Shown: piece after piece, positions 1-8,719 of the stretch
Layout of the letters: each line of letters opens with the position of its first letter
Numbering within the stretch: position 1 is the first letter of the stretch
Assembly: GCA_018676675.1 (NCBI GenBank)
Contig: JABHEG010000268.1
Location: forward strand, 1-36,538
Source of the DNA: Lentisphaerota bacterium
GTDB lineage: Bacteria > Verrucomicrobiota > Lentisphaeria > Oligosphaerales > JABHEG01
Direction: 5' to 3'
Length of the DNA stretch: 36,538 bases
Notes under the pieces: generated by a model
Database searches by the model: none
What the model was told of the DNA's origin: nothing
What the model saw: the letters and a program-made list of their open reading frames with translations, nothing else
Translations under genes and position numbers: made by a program

Positions 1-2562
1 GGGCAGCGTGGGATCGATGCAGATGCCATGCCCGCGGGGAGCCCGCTCCTCGCCCGGCTTCTTCTCAATGCAGTGCTTGCGGCGCCCCCAGTACATCCAA
101 CCGCCTGCGACGTCTACCTGCGGAATGACCTGCACGAAGCGCTCCGCACAGAAGCTGCCGACCTCTCGTGTCCACGTTTTGGTCGGGCTGCCGGCAAAAG
201 TGCACTCGGGCACGCGGCCGTCCTTGAGTATCCCTCGAGAGTAGAGGCCGTTGTATCGCTGTCTGGTCAGCGCACGCACCAGATCCTGGTATCGGCCTTC
301 GAGCCGCTTGTCGGTGATGAAGAGATAGGCGAGGCGCAGTTTGAGGAATGGCCAGTCCCGTATGAACAGCCCCGGCAACGCCACCGGATCGCCGTGGACC
401 TGCTCGATGAGCTGCATCAGAGCCTGCGTACCGTAAAACACGCCCGCATCATCGCTGCCGACGATGGTGACCGAGGCAGGCGTGATGCTCATGACATACC
501 CCTGTTCGCCCGGATCTTCTTGCGTGACGTTGATTCCCTGGCCGTGCGCCTCACGGGCGAGGGCCGGAGGCAAAGGAACGCGGCCCAACACTATTGCGTC
601 TTTCGTGCCGCCCGCTTCGTCCACTGCGCTGATCGCCAGATCCCATCCGGTCACCCGCTTGATATCCTCGTGCAGCAATTCCGCCGTGCGCAACGTCCGA
701 GCACCATCCGGGTTAGCCACGACGATTCGCGTCGCCTTTGTGACGGCGAACCCACGTTGCAGCCTCTTGAGCTCACGCGGATACGGCGACAGCACGAAAC
801 TGCCGGACCCTTTGACCAACGGCACGTCCACGACTGATTCCGCCGGCGCTTCCTTGCCGGTCTGCAAGGCCAGAGCCTTAACGGTTCCGGGGTTGTGCCC
901 GGCCATTGGCTCGCCCCAGATCTGGACCTCTGCCAGATTCAGTGGCCGCGTGGCTGTCTGCACTCGGATCTGTACTTCGCGCGCTGCCGAGTCCAGGTCT
1001 TTCAGGCGCACATAGGCCAACGCGTCATCGTCTACTGTCGCGACCAGCTTCCCAAGCGAACATCCGACAAGCGTGTATCCGGCCTGACCTTCCGGCCGCG
1101 CATACACGAGGATGTTCCGTATCTGCGCAGTTGAGCCCTGCACCTCGATCTGACGCACAAACTGCTCCTTCCCGAAGTCGAACACGATGTCCGCCCCCTG
1201 GTTCCCCAGTTGCCCCGCAGTGCTCATCTTTCCCTGAATCAACGTGACAGCGGAAGCCGCCCCATCCGTCAGTGTTCCTTCCGCAAAGCGAATCGGCTTC
1301 CCTGCCGTTCCCTTCTCTCCGGACGTGGGGTGAAAGTCTGTATTCTGGCCCGGCTGAAAGTAGCGATAGTTGCCCGCGGTCTTCAGGTTCCCAGCCCCGG
1401 TCGGGCTATTCCCCGTCAGGCAGACCAGGCTGGGATCTCTGTATTCCGGCACGGCGACCACTCGCACGTCATCGAAGAGGAGCGTGCCGACGCCGCGCCC
1501 GTAGCCCAGATGGCCGGAGACAGTGGTACTCGTCTTCGCGCCGGAGTTGAACCGGAGTTCGACGTTCTCCCACGCCTTTGACTTGCCTGCCAGTTTCTTG
1601 ACTACCTGTGGTGGCGGGCCAGGCCATGCGAAGATCCAGGCCGGTCCGTCCATCTCGTACTGCACCCGCGCCGTCATGAGGTAGTCCGTGTTCGGTTGCA
1701 GCGCCAGGTCCTGGCCAAGGCGCACGTGCCCCTCTCGACTCCGCTTCCGCAGGCGCGGAATGTGGTTTCCGGCCTCCTGCTCCAGAACGACGTCGCCCTC
1801 CGCCCCTTTCAGCAGCCTCGGCCGCCAGCCTGCAATATCCGTCGGCCCCCTGCCTTGCGCCTCAAAATCACCGTTCGTCACCAGATCTCGACTCTCGAAC
1901 ACGACGAACCGCAATGCCATGGGGTTGTCCAGGTTCTTCGTGGGGTTGTGTCCCCAGGTGCTGTTCTCCGGTGATGCATAGTTCTCGCGCATGAAGTTCA
2001 TGCGCCACACGTGTCCACGCGAAGGCGCCTTGACCCCCAGAGCCTTGAACGGGATCTCGATCTCGACCATCCATTTGTCGGCATGTTTGGCAGTCACGCT
2101 ACGCCAGCCGCCGTCGGGGTCCCATTCCCGTCCGCGCTCGTTGCTGTCGTACTGCTGGCCCAGCGCATTGGCGATAAGATGGTATTGCGTGCCCGGCTCC
2201 CACGGCTCGGGATCGAGCATCAACTCCACGCAATCGTCGTCCCACACAGCACCGTCATGCTCGCGGTCCAGGTGCCTTAGGCCCTCGATGTTCGGCTCCA
2301 AGCACTCGAAAGCAACGAACAACGCCTTGTCGTTGAATCCCAGACTGACTCGGGTCTGGTTCCTCGCATGCCTGCCCGATCGGAGCTCCTCAAAGTCATC
2401 CAGGACCAGCGCTTCACGCCACGCCACATCATTCAGTTTCCCGTCGATGATCGGGGCTTCCTTCAGGCGCGGACAGACAGCCATTTTCCGCAGCGTTTCT
2501 CCCTGACAGACAAGGCCTGCGCCAATCAGACCAACCCCAATGAGTGACCTGAGTACGTGCAT
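1..2562 (-). CDS. Secreted GH20-type beta-hexosaminidase-like protein with CBM9-like and discoidin-like modules (3' end outside window)
   Basis: An uninterrupted minus-strand frame of 854 codons runs from an ATG at 2562 to the left edge with no stop. The start is set by a purine-rich SD (AAAGGGGGG) about 6 bases upstream and a signal peptide (about residues 1-21, hydrophobic LIGVGLIGAGLV). Visible modules: CBM9-like domain about 30-220, with the family-typical IDGKLNDVAW at 40-49 and WDDDCVELMLDP near 107-118; a CBM4/9-like jelly roll about 225-370 (opening LVTNGDFE); a discoidin-like region about 455-550; a GH20b-type N-terminal domain about 590-730 (SPYPRELKR ... GVFYGTQALMQLI); and the beginning of a GH20 TIM barrel (from IRDWPFLKLRLAY, 735 on). 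The catalytic Asp-Glu pair would lie beyond the edge. Likely role: extracytoplasmic removal of N-acetylhexosamine or a related sugar. The frame stays open upstream of the ATG to about 2815, but that part lacks a signal peptide. Confidence 0.8.
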   Translation of the reverse strand, partial: MHVLRSLIGVGLIGAGLVCQGETLRKMAVCPRLKEAPIIDGKLNDVAWREALVLDDFEELRSGRHARNQTRVSLGFNDKALFVAFECLEPNIEGLRHLDREHDGAVWDDDCVELMLDPEPWEPGTQYHLIANALGQQYDSNERGREWDPDGGWRSVTAKHADKWMVEIEIPFKALGVKAPSRGHVWRMNFMRENYASPENSTWGHNPTKNLDNPMALRFVVFESRDLVTNGDFEAQGRGPTDIAGWRPRLLKGAEGDVVLEQEAGNHIPRLRKRSREGHVRLGQDLALQPNTDYLMTARVQYEMDGPAWIFAWPGPPPQVVKKLAGKSKAWENVELRFNSGAKTSTTVSGHLGYGRGVGTLLFDDVRVVAVPEYRDPSLVCLTGNSPTGAGNLKTAGNYRYFQPGQNTDFHPTSGEKGTAGKPIRFAEGTLTDGAASAVTLIQGKMSTAGQLGNQGADIVFDFGKEQFVRQIEVQGSTAQIRNILVYARPEGQAGYTLVGCSLGKLVATVDDDALAYVRLKDLDSAAREVQIRVQTATRPLNLAEVQIWGEPMAGHNPGTVKALALQTGKEAPAESVVDVPLVKGSGSFVLSPYPRELKRLQRGFAVTKATRIVVANPDGARTLRTAELLHEDIKRVTGWDLAISAVDEAGGTKDAIVLGRVPLPPALAREAHGQGINVTQEDPGEQGYVMSITPASVTIVGSDDAGVFYGTQALMQLIEQVHGDPVALPGLFIRDWPFLKLRLAYLFITDKRLEGRYQDLVRALTRQRYNGLYSRGILKDGRVPECTFAGSPTKTWTREVGSFCAERFVQVIPQVDVAGGWMYWGRRKHCIEKKPGEERAPRGHGICIDPTLP

Positions 2563-3130
2563 CGTTGCCCCCCTTTCATTCGCGTGGACAGCCTGTGCCT
2601 TACCTGAAGCCGTGGGCATCTCCCCCACATTAGCTGTCCCTCCCGAAAACTCTATCCGGCCGGAATCTGACGCCGTTCCGGGCTCTTCATTCCAAAGCAG
2701 GAACTCCTTGATCTCATCGGGCAGTCCCGTCACCAACGACACCAGCTGATACACCTGCTGCCGGGGCGTAGGTGGCCACGGCTTCACCCTCGAAGACACG
2801 TAGGTGGCAAAGCCTGGTCAGGATTGGGTTCTCACGCTTTCGATCCCGTTCGTGTTGGTGCCATCGACGCTGGCTGATCTTCGAGACTTCTGTCAGTGTT
2901 GCAGCTGGGGAGCCGTTTCGACGCGTCCAAGGGCACTTGCTCAAGGCCTGCGACGAATGTGGTCGGGTACGGCGACGCTCGGGGGTCGCCGGGGGTGGGC
3001 AACTTGCCAAGGGTCGGCGCGCGGCGTATCCTCTTTTCGCTTGGGATGGTGATCCGGAATGAACGCAGAACACAGAGGCCCAGAGGGAAATGCGACTGAG
3101 CGTTGACAGCGCGCAGGGAAAGGCGTTTGG
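2563..3130. other. Divergent intergenic region, no recognised gene
   Basis: About 570 bases separate the divergent GH20-like (minus) and sialidase-like (plus) genes and should hold both promoters. No tRNA or recognisable protein was seen. On the minus strand the stretch up to about 2815 is open in frame with the GH20-like gene but is not recognisable. A purine-rich stretch about 3060-3095 (AACGCAGAACACAGAGGCCC) looks like simple non-coding sequence. Confidence 0.5.
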
Positions 3131-4315
3131 ATGGATGTCCGACGGAAGGTGGCTGTTCCGACGTCGCCCGGTTGCGTGATCTGCAACGTGAACACGGCCT
3201 ACACCCGGGCGCGGGGCCCGGCGATGGTCCGCCACTATGGCAAGCTGTTCGTTTCCGACACCGTCACCTGCCAGTACGAGATGCGCAGCGAAGACAACGG
3301 CGCGACTTGGTCGGACCCGCAATCGACTTACCAGCAGGAAGAAACGGATCGCGGCATGCGTATCCGGGGCGAGAGCTGCCTGTTCCGCGACGACGTGGCG
3401 AATCGGGTCCTGCACATTTACAGCGATCAACTCTACCCGGCCGGCGTCTACAGCGGCGAGGCGAACCGGTATACCCGCATTTTCGTCCGCGTCCTGGACG
3501 CATCAGGCGAGGCGTTTGGCGAGCCGAAACAACTCGTGCAGAAGGGCTACGACGCCAGGCACTGGGCTCGCGACACGGACTACGGCGAGAACAGCATGAT
3601 GGTCTCCTTCTGCACGCCTCTGCGGACGAGTACGGGGCGCATCCTGCTGCCGGTCGCGCTGCTGCCCAAGAGCATGGATTTCGGGATCAAGCCGGTTCTC
3701 GGCTCCTGGGCCGGGTGCTTCATTGGCACGTGGCGGGGCGAGGAGTTGGAGTGGGACCTGAGCCAGACGATAACTGTGGATTCCGCCGTCTCGACAGCGG
3801 GCCTCGAGGAGCCGACCATCGCCGAGCTTGCGGACGGCTCGCTCCTGATGATCTGCCGGGCCGGCAACCGGAACATACCGGATGTACCTGTCTACAAGTG
3901 GCGAAGTGTCTCTACTGACGGCGGCCGTTCCTGGTCGCCGGCCGAACCGTTCCCGTTCGACATCGGTGAACCCTTCTTCTCGTTCGCATCCGGCAGCGTC
4001 CAGATCCGGAACAGCGCCAGCGGCAAGCTCTACTGGATCGGCAATATCTCGCCGTGTCCCACCAGGATCGGCGAGCCCAGGCGTCCGCTTCAGATCGCCG
4101 AAGTCGGTGAATCCAGCCGTGCCATCCTCAAGTCTTCGGTTCGCCTTGTCGACACCCGACGCGAGAAGGATTCCGCCAACGTGGGGCTGTCGAACTTCCG
4201 CGTCTACGAAGACAGGCAGACGCATGAGTTTGTCCTGACCATGCCGCGGGTCCGCGAACGTGGGAAGGACGACATTACCTCCCCCGCCTACGAATTCCGC
4301 TTCTGGCCTGAGTGA
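3131..4315 (+). CDS. Sialidase-like (BNR/Asp-box) six-bladed beta-propeller protein
   Basis: A 394-residue protein with two clear Asp boxes, SEDNGATW (53-60) and STDGGRSW (261-268), and the segment LEEPTIAELADGSLLMICR (225-243), which resembles the Glu-bearing strand of sialidase-type propellers. An SD-like AAAGG lies about 8 bases before the ATG. No signal peptide is visible, so it is probably cytoplasmic, or acts on internalised glycan. Length fits one propeller without extra modules. It is divergent from the GH20-like gene. By family it could hydrolyse sialic acid or another ulosonic/uronic acid, but the arginine triad was not verified, so substrate is unassigned. A second, truncated gene of this family lies at 15724-16518. 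Confidence 0.8.
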   Translation: MDVRRKVAVPTSPGCVICNVNTAYTRARGPAMVRHYGKLFVSDTVTCQYEMRSEDNGATWSDPQSTYQQEETDRGMRIRGESCLFRDDVANRVLHIYSDQLYPAGVYSGEANRYTRIFVRVLDASGEAFGEPKQLVQKGYDARHWARDTDYGENSMMVSFCTPLRTSTGRILLPVALLPKSMDFGIKPVLGSWAGCFIGTWRGEELEWDLSQTITVDSAVSTAGLEEPTIAELADGSLLMICRAGNRNIPDVPVYKWRSVSTDGGRSWSPAEPFPFDIGEPFFSFASGSVQIRNSASGKLYWIGNISPCPTRIGEPRRPLQIAEVGESSRAILKSSVRLVDTRREKDSANVGLSNFRVYEDRQTHEFVLTMPRVRERGKDDITSPAYEFRFWPE

Positions 4316-4470
4316 CTCGACAGCTCGACGGGGGCCGGGGAGACGTGGTCAGTCCTATTGCTCGAGGTCAGCGTGTCTTCGTTGCCCGGTCTTCCGTGTT
4401 TGGTAGTGATGGCATCCAGTGTTTCGGTGTCCACCGGAAAGCGAGAGTGCTGGAAGAGGGCCGTGTTCAC

Positions 4471-5925
4471 TCAGAAGAACTCCTGCCGGGCAGTGAAGGT
4501 CATGGCGTGAAGAATCGCGCATTTGAGCTCAACCGCGATATACACCCGTTCGCCCACCAGTTCCTGCAACGTGTGTTCCCTCCAACGGGGAGCGATGTCC
4601 ACCGAATCACGTCCCGCGAACGGCACACAGTCGTCAAAGGAGAAACCATCGCGGAATACAATATTGCTGTCTGGTGTGAGCCGTGGTTGGTCATGTTCGC
4701 TGGGTTGTTCGACATACTTCATGACAGCAAAGCGAGCAATCCCACAGCTTGCGTTCACATTGAGGGTCAGATCATCCTTCAAGAGCCGTAGTCTCCTGGT
4801 GAGTACGAGGCCTGGGGCACCCCCTCCCATGCCCTCTATGCCGCAGAAGCCGTCCTTCCGGATTTTGTAGAAGGCGGCCCCGAAAGCGCGACCGTTCTGC
4901 AGCGCGATCATCTCTGGTACGGCCATGCTATGATGGACGTTGAATGCGCGGGCCGTGAGGATGTACTCAGTACCGTCGAAACTCTCACAGATATCTACAA
5001 GTGCAGTCTGAGCACAGCCTTGGAGCGGCGGAGTTGGCCGTTCCACAAGAGGACGGCTAGTGGTGTCCATAAAGTGCTCACCATCATAGCTATAGACAAG
5101 CTCCGATTCCATATATCCGTTTACCGGTGTACGAAGTGCTTCGTAGAATTTCATGTGATAGGGAACGGTTATCCCGAGGAAAACACCGTCGTGCCACGCA
5201 GCAGTCATACCGTACAGTTCCGTGATTGAATCGTCATTGTTGAACCGTGGACCTGGATGCAGCACGATCTTGGGGCCACTCCATGTTTTGAAATCCTCGG
5301 TCGTCTTCAGTGCGATCCTTCTGTCCACATGTGAAGCACGATGTATCAAGCCATACTCTTTGGTATGGGGATTGTAGTAGAGCTTATTCACCGCATCGCT
5401 ATTGGTGCGTAATGCAACCATGTCGCGCTGGAGTTCCCAGTGGAGTCCATCAGCTGAAAATGCCACCTGAAGATCGTGCGATTTCTCTCCCTGTTGATTC
5501 CTCAAGTGATGGCACGTGAGCTTGTATCGACGGGACGGATCGCTCTCGTACCTGTCGTAGATAGGAAATGTCCTCATGCCGTCCTCACAGACATCCACGC
5601 CTCTATCCTCGATATCGATGACGTGTGCCGGATACCTGCTGCTGCCTTCTTTGATCTTCACCGGTTCGAAGGACTGCAGGTCGCTACTTTCGGATAGGGC
5701 AGTGAAGCAATCGGATTCATTCAGGGGATCAAATCCGTTGTAATACAGACGGTACTGACCGCTCTTCTCGTCCGGTATGAGTGAACAAGCACATATGCCA
5801 CCAAAAGCTGGATCACAGAAGTGAGCGAAGTACTGCGGTGCAAACCAGCGACGCATCGTGCTGGATTTGTATTTCAGCCAGAAATCGTCAAAAAGGCAGA
5901 GCTTGACTCGATTGTTCTCGCTCAT
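4471..5925 (-). CDS. Beta-propeller glycosidase-like protein (GH43/GH32-type fold) with C-terminal beta-sandwich
   Basis: 484 residues, start at 5925 behind GGGAGA about 9 bases upstream; no signal peptide. The sequence reads as a five-bladed propeller over about residues 30-350, with short Asp/Trp-rich strands such as FSADGLHWE and TTEDFKTWSG. A C-terminal beta-sandwich-like part (about 360-484, SCGIARFAVMKYVE ... GERVYIAVELKCAIL) resembles the lectin-like tail of GH32-type enzymes. This fold class includes GH43/GH32/GH62/GH130-like enzymes and many uncharacterised PVC proteins; I cannot assign a family. It lies convergent to the sialidase-like gene (155-base gap) and downstream of the GHL10-like gene on the same strand. 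The text is slightly less GC-rich than its neighbours. Confidence 0.65.
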   Translation of the reverse strand: MSENNRVKLCLFDDFWLKYKSSTMRRWFAPQYFAHFCDPAFGGICACSLIPDEKSGQYRLYYNGFDPLNESDCFTALSESSDLQSFEPVKIKEGSSRYPAHVIDIEDRGVDVCEDGMRTFPIYDRYESDPSRRYKLTCHHLRNQQGEKSHDLQVAFSADGLHWELQRDMVALRTNSDAVNKLYYNPHTKEYGLIHRASHVDRRIALKTTEDFKTWSGPKIVLHPGPRFNNDDSITELYGMTAAWHDGVFLGITVPYHMKFYEALRTPVNGYMESELVYSYDGEHFMDTTSRPLVERPTPPLQGCAQTALVDICESFDGTEYILTARAFNVHHSMAVPEMIALQNGRAFGAAFYKIRKDGFCGIEGMGGGAPGLVLTRRLRLLKDDLTLNVNASCGIARFAVMKYVEQPSEHDQPRLTPDSNIVFRDGFSFDDCVPFAGRDSVDIAPRWREHTLQELVGERVYIAVELKCAILHAMTFTARQEFF

Positions 5926-6364
5926 GGTATTGTCTCCCAGAAACAGACAGGGATTTGTCTTCCGGCTACGGCGAGGAACGTAACGAGGGGTGGAACAGAC
6001 GCAAGAGATGGGGAGGGGATTGTGGTGGGAGAGGCCCGGAGTGTCGGTGACAGATGCCGCCGGAACGAGGCGTTTGGGAGCAGAATTCCCCCGTGCCTTT
6101 CGGAATCTGAACTCAGAGGACCATTAAGAACTCGTCGGTGTGGACATATTGCAGCTACAGGTCGAGCTGGCGAGGTCCTTCGGGAGGCGGCGCCCGTGAA
6201 GCAGAGGGTCTGGGGTAAGTCCTATTACTTGCCGGGCAGATCGCTGAACGGGATGCGTGGCGTCTCGGGCACATCTTCCTGGGGCGCTTCAGAGCGGAGG
6301 AGATGGAAGCTCGATACTACCTGACGGATGCGTCACGCTTCCTCCATTCTATTCGGGTTACAGA
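5926..6364. other. Intergenic region, mostly without recognised content
   Basis: About 440 bases between two minus-strand genes. Besides the possible 3' remnant at 6225-6332 and the promoter/SD of the propeller gene at its left end, nothing recognisable is present. A weak match to the GGCCGGGAAGCAATTTCC element end occurs at about 5950-5966 (GGGATTTGTCTTCCGGC on the plus strand). Confidence 0.4.
6225..6332 (-). pseudogene. Possible 3' gene remnant (about 35 codons)
   Basis: Within the 5926-6364 gap the minus strand carries an open stretch that ends in a natural-looking C-terminus (EDVPETPRIPFSDLPGK, stop at 6225-6227). It has no start and an in-frame stop at 6333-6335. It may be the tail of a lost gene between the GHL10-like and propeller genes. 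It is short enough to be chance. Confidence 0.25.
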
Positions 6365-8218
6365 TCAGTCCGGCGGGAGATTCCGGAGATAGGTCAAGGC
6401 ATCAGTTGACTTTGAGCAGGCTCGAAACATGGGGAGCATGCCGGCGCGCGCAGGATAGAGCCGAGTGGGGCTGGTGAGTGTCTCCGATTCATAGAACACC
6501 ACGCCATGAGCCCCCTGCGCGTACTGGTCCAGCACGCGCTCTATGTACTCACGGTTCGTGGGACATCCCTCCTTGACCCGCCTGTAAACGATGGCGGCGA
6601 CCTCCTTTTCGTGGCGGTTCGGGTGGTGCTCGGAATCGTCGGCGCCGCCGGCAAAAAAGGGGTTGATGCAGGTATACACTTCGCAGGCAGTGCCACGGGT
6701 CATTTCAATGAACTCCGTGATCGGGAAGGGCGGGTTGAACTTAGAGTAGTTGGAGGGAATGAGAATGTCGATCAGCCCTTCTCTGACCCAACGTCGGACG
6801 TCAAGTCCTTTCCACAGATTGTCGCGGGGGGTCACACGTGTTGCGAGGAGGATTCGGCGCCCTGTCCTTTTTCCTTCATCATCTGCTATCTCCCGGACGG
6901 CTCGCACGAAGCAGGTCACGTAGTCGGCCCGGAACTGCTTCCAGCGGGTTGACGCCCGTTCGCTGACGTCCTGCAGTGGATTGACCCCGTAGGCCCGTAT
7001 GTAGGCTTCGACTGCCGGGGCGTCATAGCCGATGACCGGCATGGTGCGTAGGAAATCCAGCAGCAACCCGTTGACCTGAGGGTAGTTGGTGACGACCTCG
7101 CGCAAGATCGCCAGCTTGTAAGCCTGGATTTCTGGGTGTGACAGACTCGGCCAGCGAGTAGGCCGATCATCCGCACCGTGGACCCGGAGATGGCGGAAGT
7201 TCCGCATGTAGTCGATGCGGTCGTTGTTGATGCTCTGCTCATTGGTCATCCGGAACCATGCGAAAAAGCGCAGTCCCTGCTGGTGGGCTCGTTCACTGGC
7301 CACTTTCAGGGGATCATGGTCCCTGAGAACAGCGGCCGCGGCCTCTCCCATCTCCGTACGAGGATCCTGGTTGGCCTTCTGATCCACCCATTGAGCGACC
7401 TTGCTGTGATAGTGCACTTGTCCGTCTGCATTGATCTGGAAAAAGATGTTGTCGAAACCTGCCGCCTTGTGATTGTCCACGACCGCTTCCGTTCCTGCTA
7501 CATCGGTTCTGCGGGTGACCATGACCCAGCTCCAGAAGTCGGCCATGCCGACAACTCGTCTCTCAGGGGATTCTCGAAGGGAGCGTTGATCACGTAGAAG
7601 GTCGGTCTCTGCTCGTGCATCGCTGACCGGCACGAGCCTGACGTAGGCGATCCCTCCGTTGGGTTTGAAGAAGCGCCCGTGGGGTTGATAGATGAGGATG
7701 TCCTCGTCCGTCAGGCTTGCTCTCCTCCAGAAGAACTCGTCAACACTTCCGAGTTCCCAACCGTGCCCCAATCCTGTCCGTCCGCCGTAAATGTGTGTGT
7801 ACCAGGCATCACTCTTGAGTTTCAAATGGACGCCCTTCCATTCGGCATCGTCGATGGGACTGCCGAGAGTATATAGGCCGACGTAAACATCGTGCAGCCC
7901 CTTCGATCCGACGGGGTAAGTCAGGGGGGGCAACTGATGACTGCCGTCCGCGTACAAGACAGGTTGGCCTCTGAAGTCGCGCAGCAACCACTGCCCGGCT
8001 CTCGGCGTGGCAGACACAGCGTCCCCCGGGGCTACCTTCGAGAAGTCCCGCAGCCAAAGGCTCTCAGCGGAGCGGAGTTGCCGTTCTCCCTTGCCCTTGT
8101 TCTCCGACTTCCACGGAATGACGCGTTGGTCCGGCTCCGCAGCATGCAGTGATCCGACATGGGCCGCAATCGTCACACCCAGCAGCACCTGTTTGAGCGC
8201 AATTGGCGCCAGACGCAT
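6365..8218 (-). CDS. Secreted GHL10-like (glycosyl hydrolase-like 10) TIM-barrel protein
   Basis: 617 residues starting at 8218 with CAGGAG about 7 bases upstream. A signal peptide covers about 1-27 (cleavage near SLHA-AEP). An N-terminal beta-sandwich domain (about 50-200) precedes a TIM-barrel region (about 220-580). Its motifs resemble the GHL family: FDNIFFQINADG (255-266), VNGLLLDFLRT (382-392, where this family has a conserved Asp after a strand), IDILIPSNYSKF and GVVFYESETL. The reaction is not known for most members; a secreted glycosidase acting on a polysaccharide is the family expectation. The preceding 500-base region carries two dispersed repeats, one of which ends 48 bases before the ATG. 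Confidence 0.72.
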   Translation of the reverse strand: MRLAPIALKQVLLGVTIAAHVGSLHAAEPDQRVIPWKSENKGKGERQLRSAESLWLRDFSKVAPGDAVSATPRAGQWLLRDFRGQPVLYADGSHQLPPLTYPVGSKGLHDVYVGLYTLGSPIDDAEWKGVHLKLKSDAWYTHIYGGRTGLGHGWELGSVDEFFWRRASLTDEDILIYQPHGRFFKPNGGIAYVRLVPVSDARAETDLLRDQRSLRESPERRVVGMADFWSWVMVTRRTDVAGTEAVVDNHKAAGFDNIFFQINADGQVHYHSKVAQWVDQKANQDPRTEMGEAAAAVLRDHDPLKVASERAHQQGLRFFAWFRMTNEQSINNDRIDYMRNFRHLRVHGADDRPTRWPSLSHPEIQAYKLAILREVVTNYPQVNGLLLDFLRTMPVIGYDAPAVEAYIRAYGVNPLQDVSERASTRWKQFRADYVTCFVRAVREIADDEGKRTGRRILLATRVTPRDNLWKGLDVRRWVREGLIDILIPSNYSKFNPPFPITEFIEMTRGTACEVYTCINPFFAGGADDSEHHPNRHEKEVAAIVYRRVKEGCPTNREYIERVLDQYAQGAHGVVFYESETLTSPTRLYPARAGMLPMFRACSKSTDALTYLRNLPPD

Positions 8219-8265
8219 CGGCGACTCCTGTTTCTTGGGTGTAGGTGCCTCGGAGTTAACGGATA

Positions 8266-8443
8266 GGAAATTGCTTTCCGGCCAGGGGAAGGAAGATAGG
8301 ACGGCGTGGTGGGTGATGCGAGAAATGTAGCGGGAATTGTGGTACAGAGGCCCGGAGTGGTGCCGGCCCGCTCCGGCACCACTCCCGAGGGTCCCCCCGG
8401 GTTCTCTGGAATCAAGAAATAGGACTGGTACCCGGATTCCCGA
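8266..8443 (-). repeat. E-type dispersed intergenic element, copy 1
   Basis: On the minus strand it reads CGGGAATCCGGGTACC, GTCCTATTTC (8442-8416), a GC hairpin (8385-8354), then about 70 bases ending in GGCCGGAAAGCAATTTCC (8283-8266). The segment from the hairpin arm GGCACCAC to the end is 99 bases long, exactly as in the copy at 11307-11405. Both halves recur in the copy at 15666-15855. The terminal GGAAATTGCTTTCC is a quasi-palindrome. It ends 48 bases upstream of the GHL10-like start codon, so it may carry the promoter or an operator, or be a non-autonomous mobile element. Confidence 0.6.
8354..8385. repeat. Perfect 13-bp stem hairpin
   Basis: Arms GGAGTGGTGCCGG (8354-8366) and CCGGCACCACTCC (8373-8385) with a 6-base loop CCCGCT. 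There is no T-tract on either side, so it looks like a REP/BIME-like palindrome inside the E element rather than an intrinsic terminator. Confidence 0.7.
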
Positions 8444-8539
8444 GCGCGTAGAGGAGTCGCAGAGCGTTGCCGAAGGTCCTGGCGCATACGCTGCCCACGC
8501 CCCGAAGCGCTCACGAGAAGACTTCTGGAGAGAACGCCA

Positions 8540-8651
8540 GGGCTAGAAGGTGATTCAGGCTCTCTTTCGGGGATTTAGATGTCAGCAAGCGTGATCCACG
8601 TCCGCTAATATATTGAACAAGAGAAGCATCGGTGGGAACGGCACTTTTGTG
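8540..8651 (-). repeat. A-type dispersed repeat, copy 1
   Basis: Matches 20617-20725. From GGCTAGAAGGTGATTCAGGC onward 33 of the first 35 bases are identical, and the far end shares ATCGGTGGGA..CGGCAC.TTTGTG. Both copies lie 40-70 bases downstream of the stop codon of a large minus-strand glycosidase-type gene. On the minus strand both can be read as ..SPKE(S/G)LNHLLA, so a relic coding origin is possible. Confidence 0.65.
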
Positions 8652-8719
8652 ATATGCGTGCTGGCTGTCTGCCGTGACCGGCTGCGGCCGACCGACCCGC
8701 ACACGGCAGAGCCTAACGC

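Larger units (their letters stand above)
8219..8719. other. Repeat-rich intergenic region
   Basis: Roughly 500 bases between two minus-strand glycan genes. It is occupied by an E-type element (8266-8443) and an A-type repeat (8540-8651), with about 70 bases between the A repeat and the stop of the DUF4838 gene. No convincing gene is present; short open frames here are repeat-derived. Confidence 0.6.

Noticed and set aside
2714..3430. 238-codon open frame on the minus strand over the sialidase-like gene start
   Set aside because: It overlaps the well-supported plus-strand sialidase-like gene and has Arg/Pro-rich shadow-like composition with no recognisable domain.
4348..4375. AGTCCTATT-type match to the E-element motif block (also near 6214)
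   Set aside because: Only about 10-12 bases match and the flanking element ends are missing, so these may be chance.
8354..8385. Hairpin as a rho-independent terminator
   Set aside because: The stem is strong but no T-tract follows on either strand and it lies inside a repeated element.
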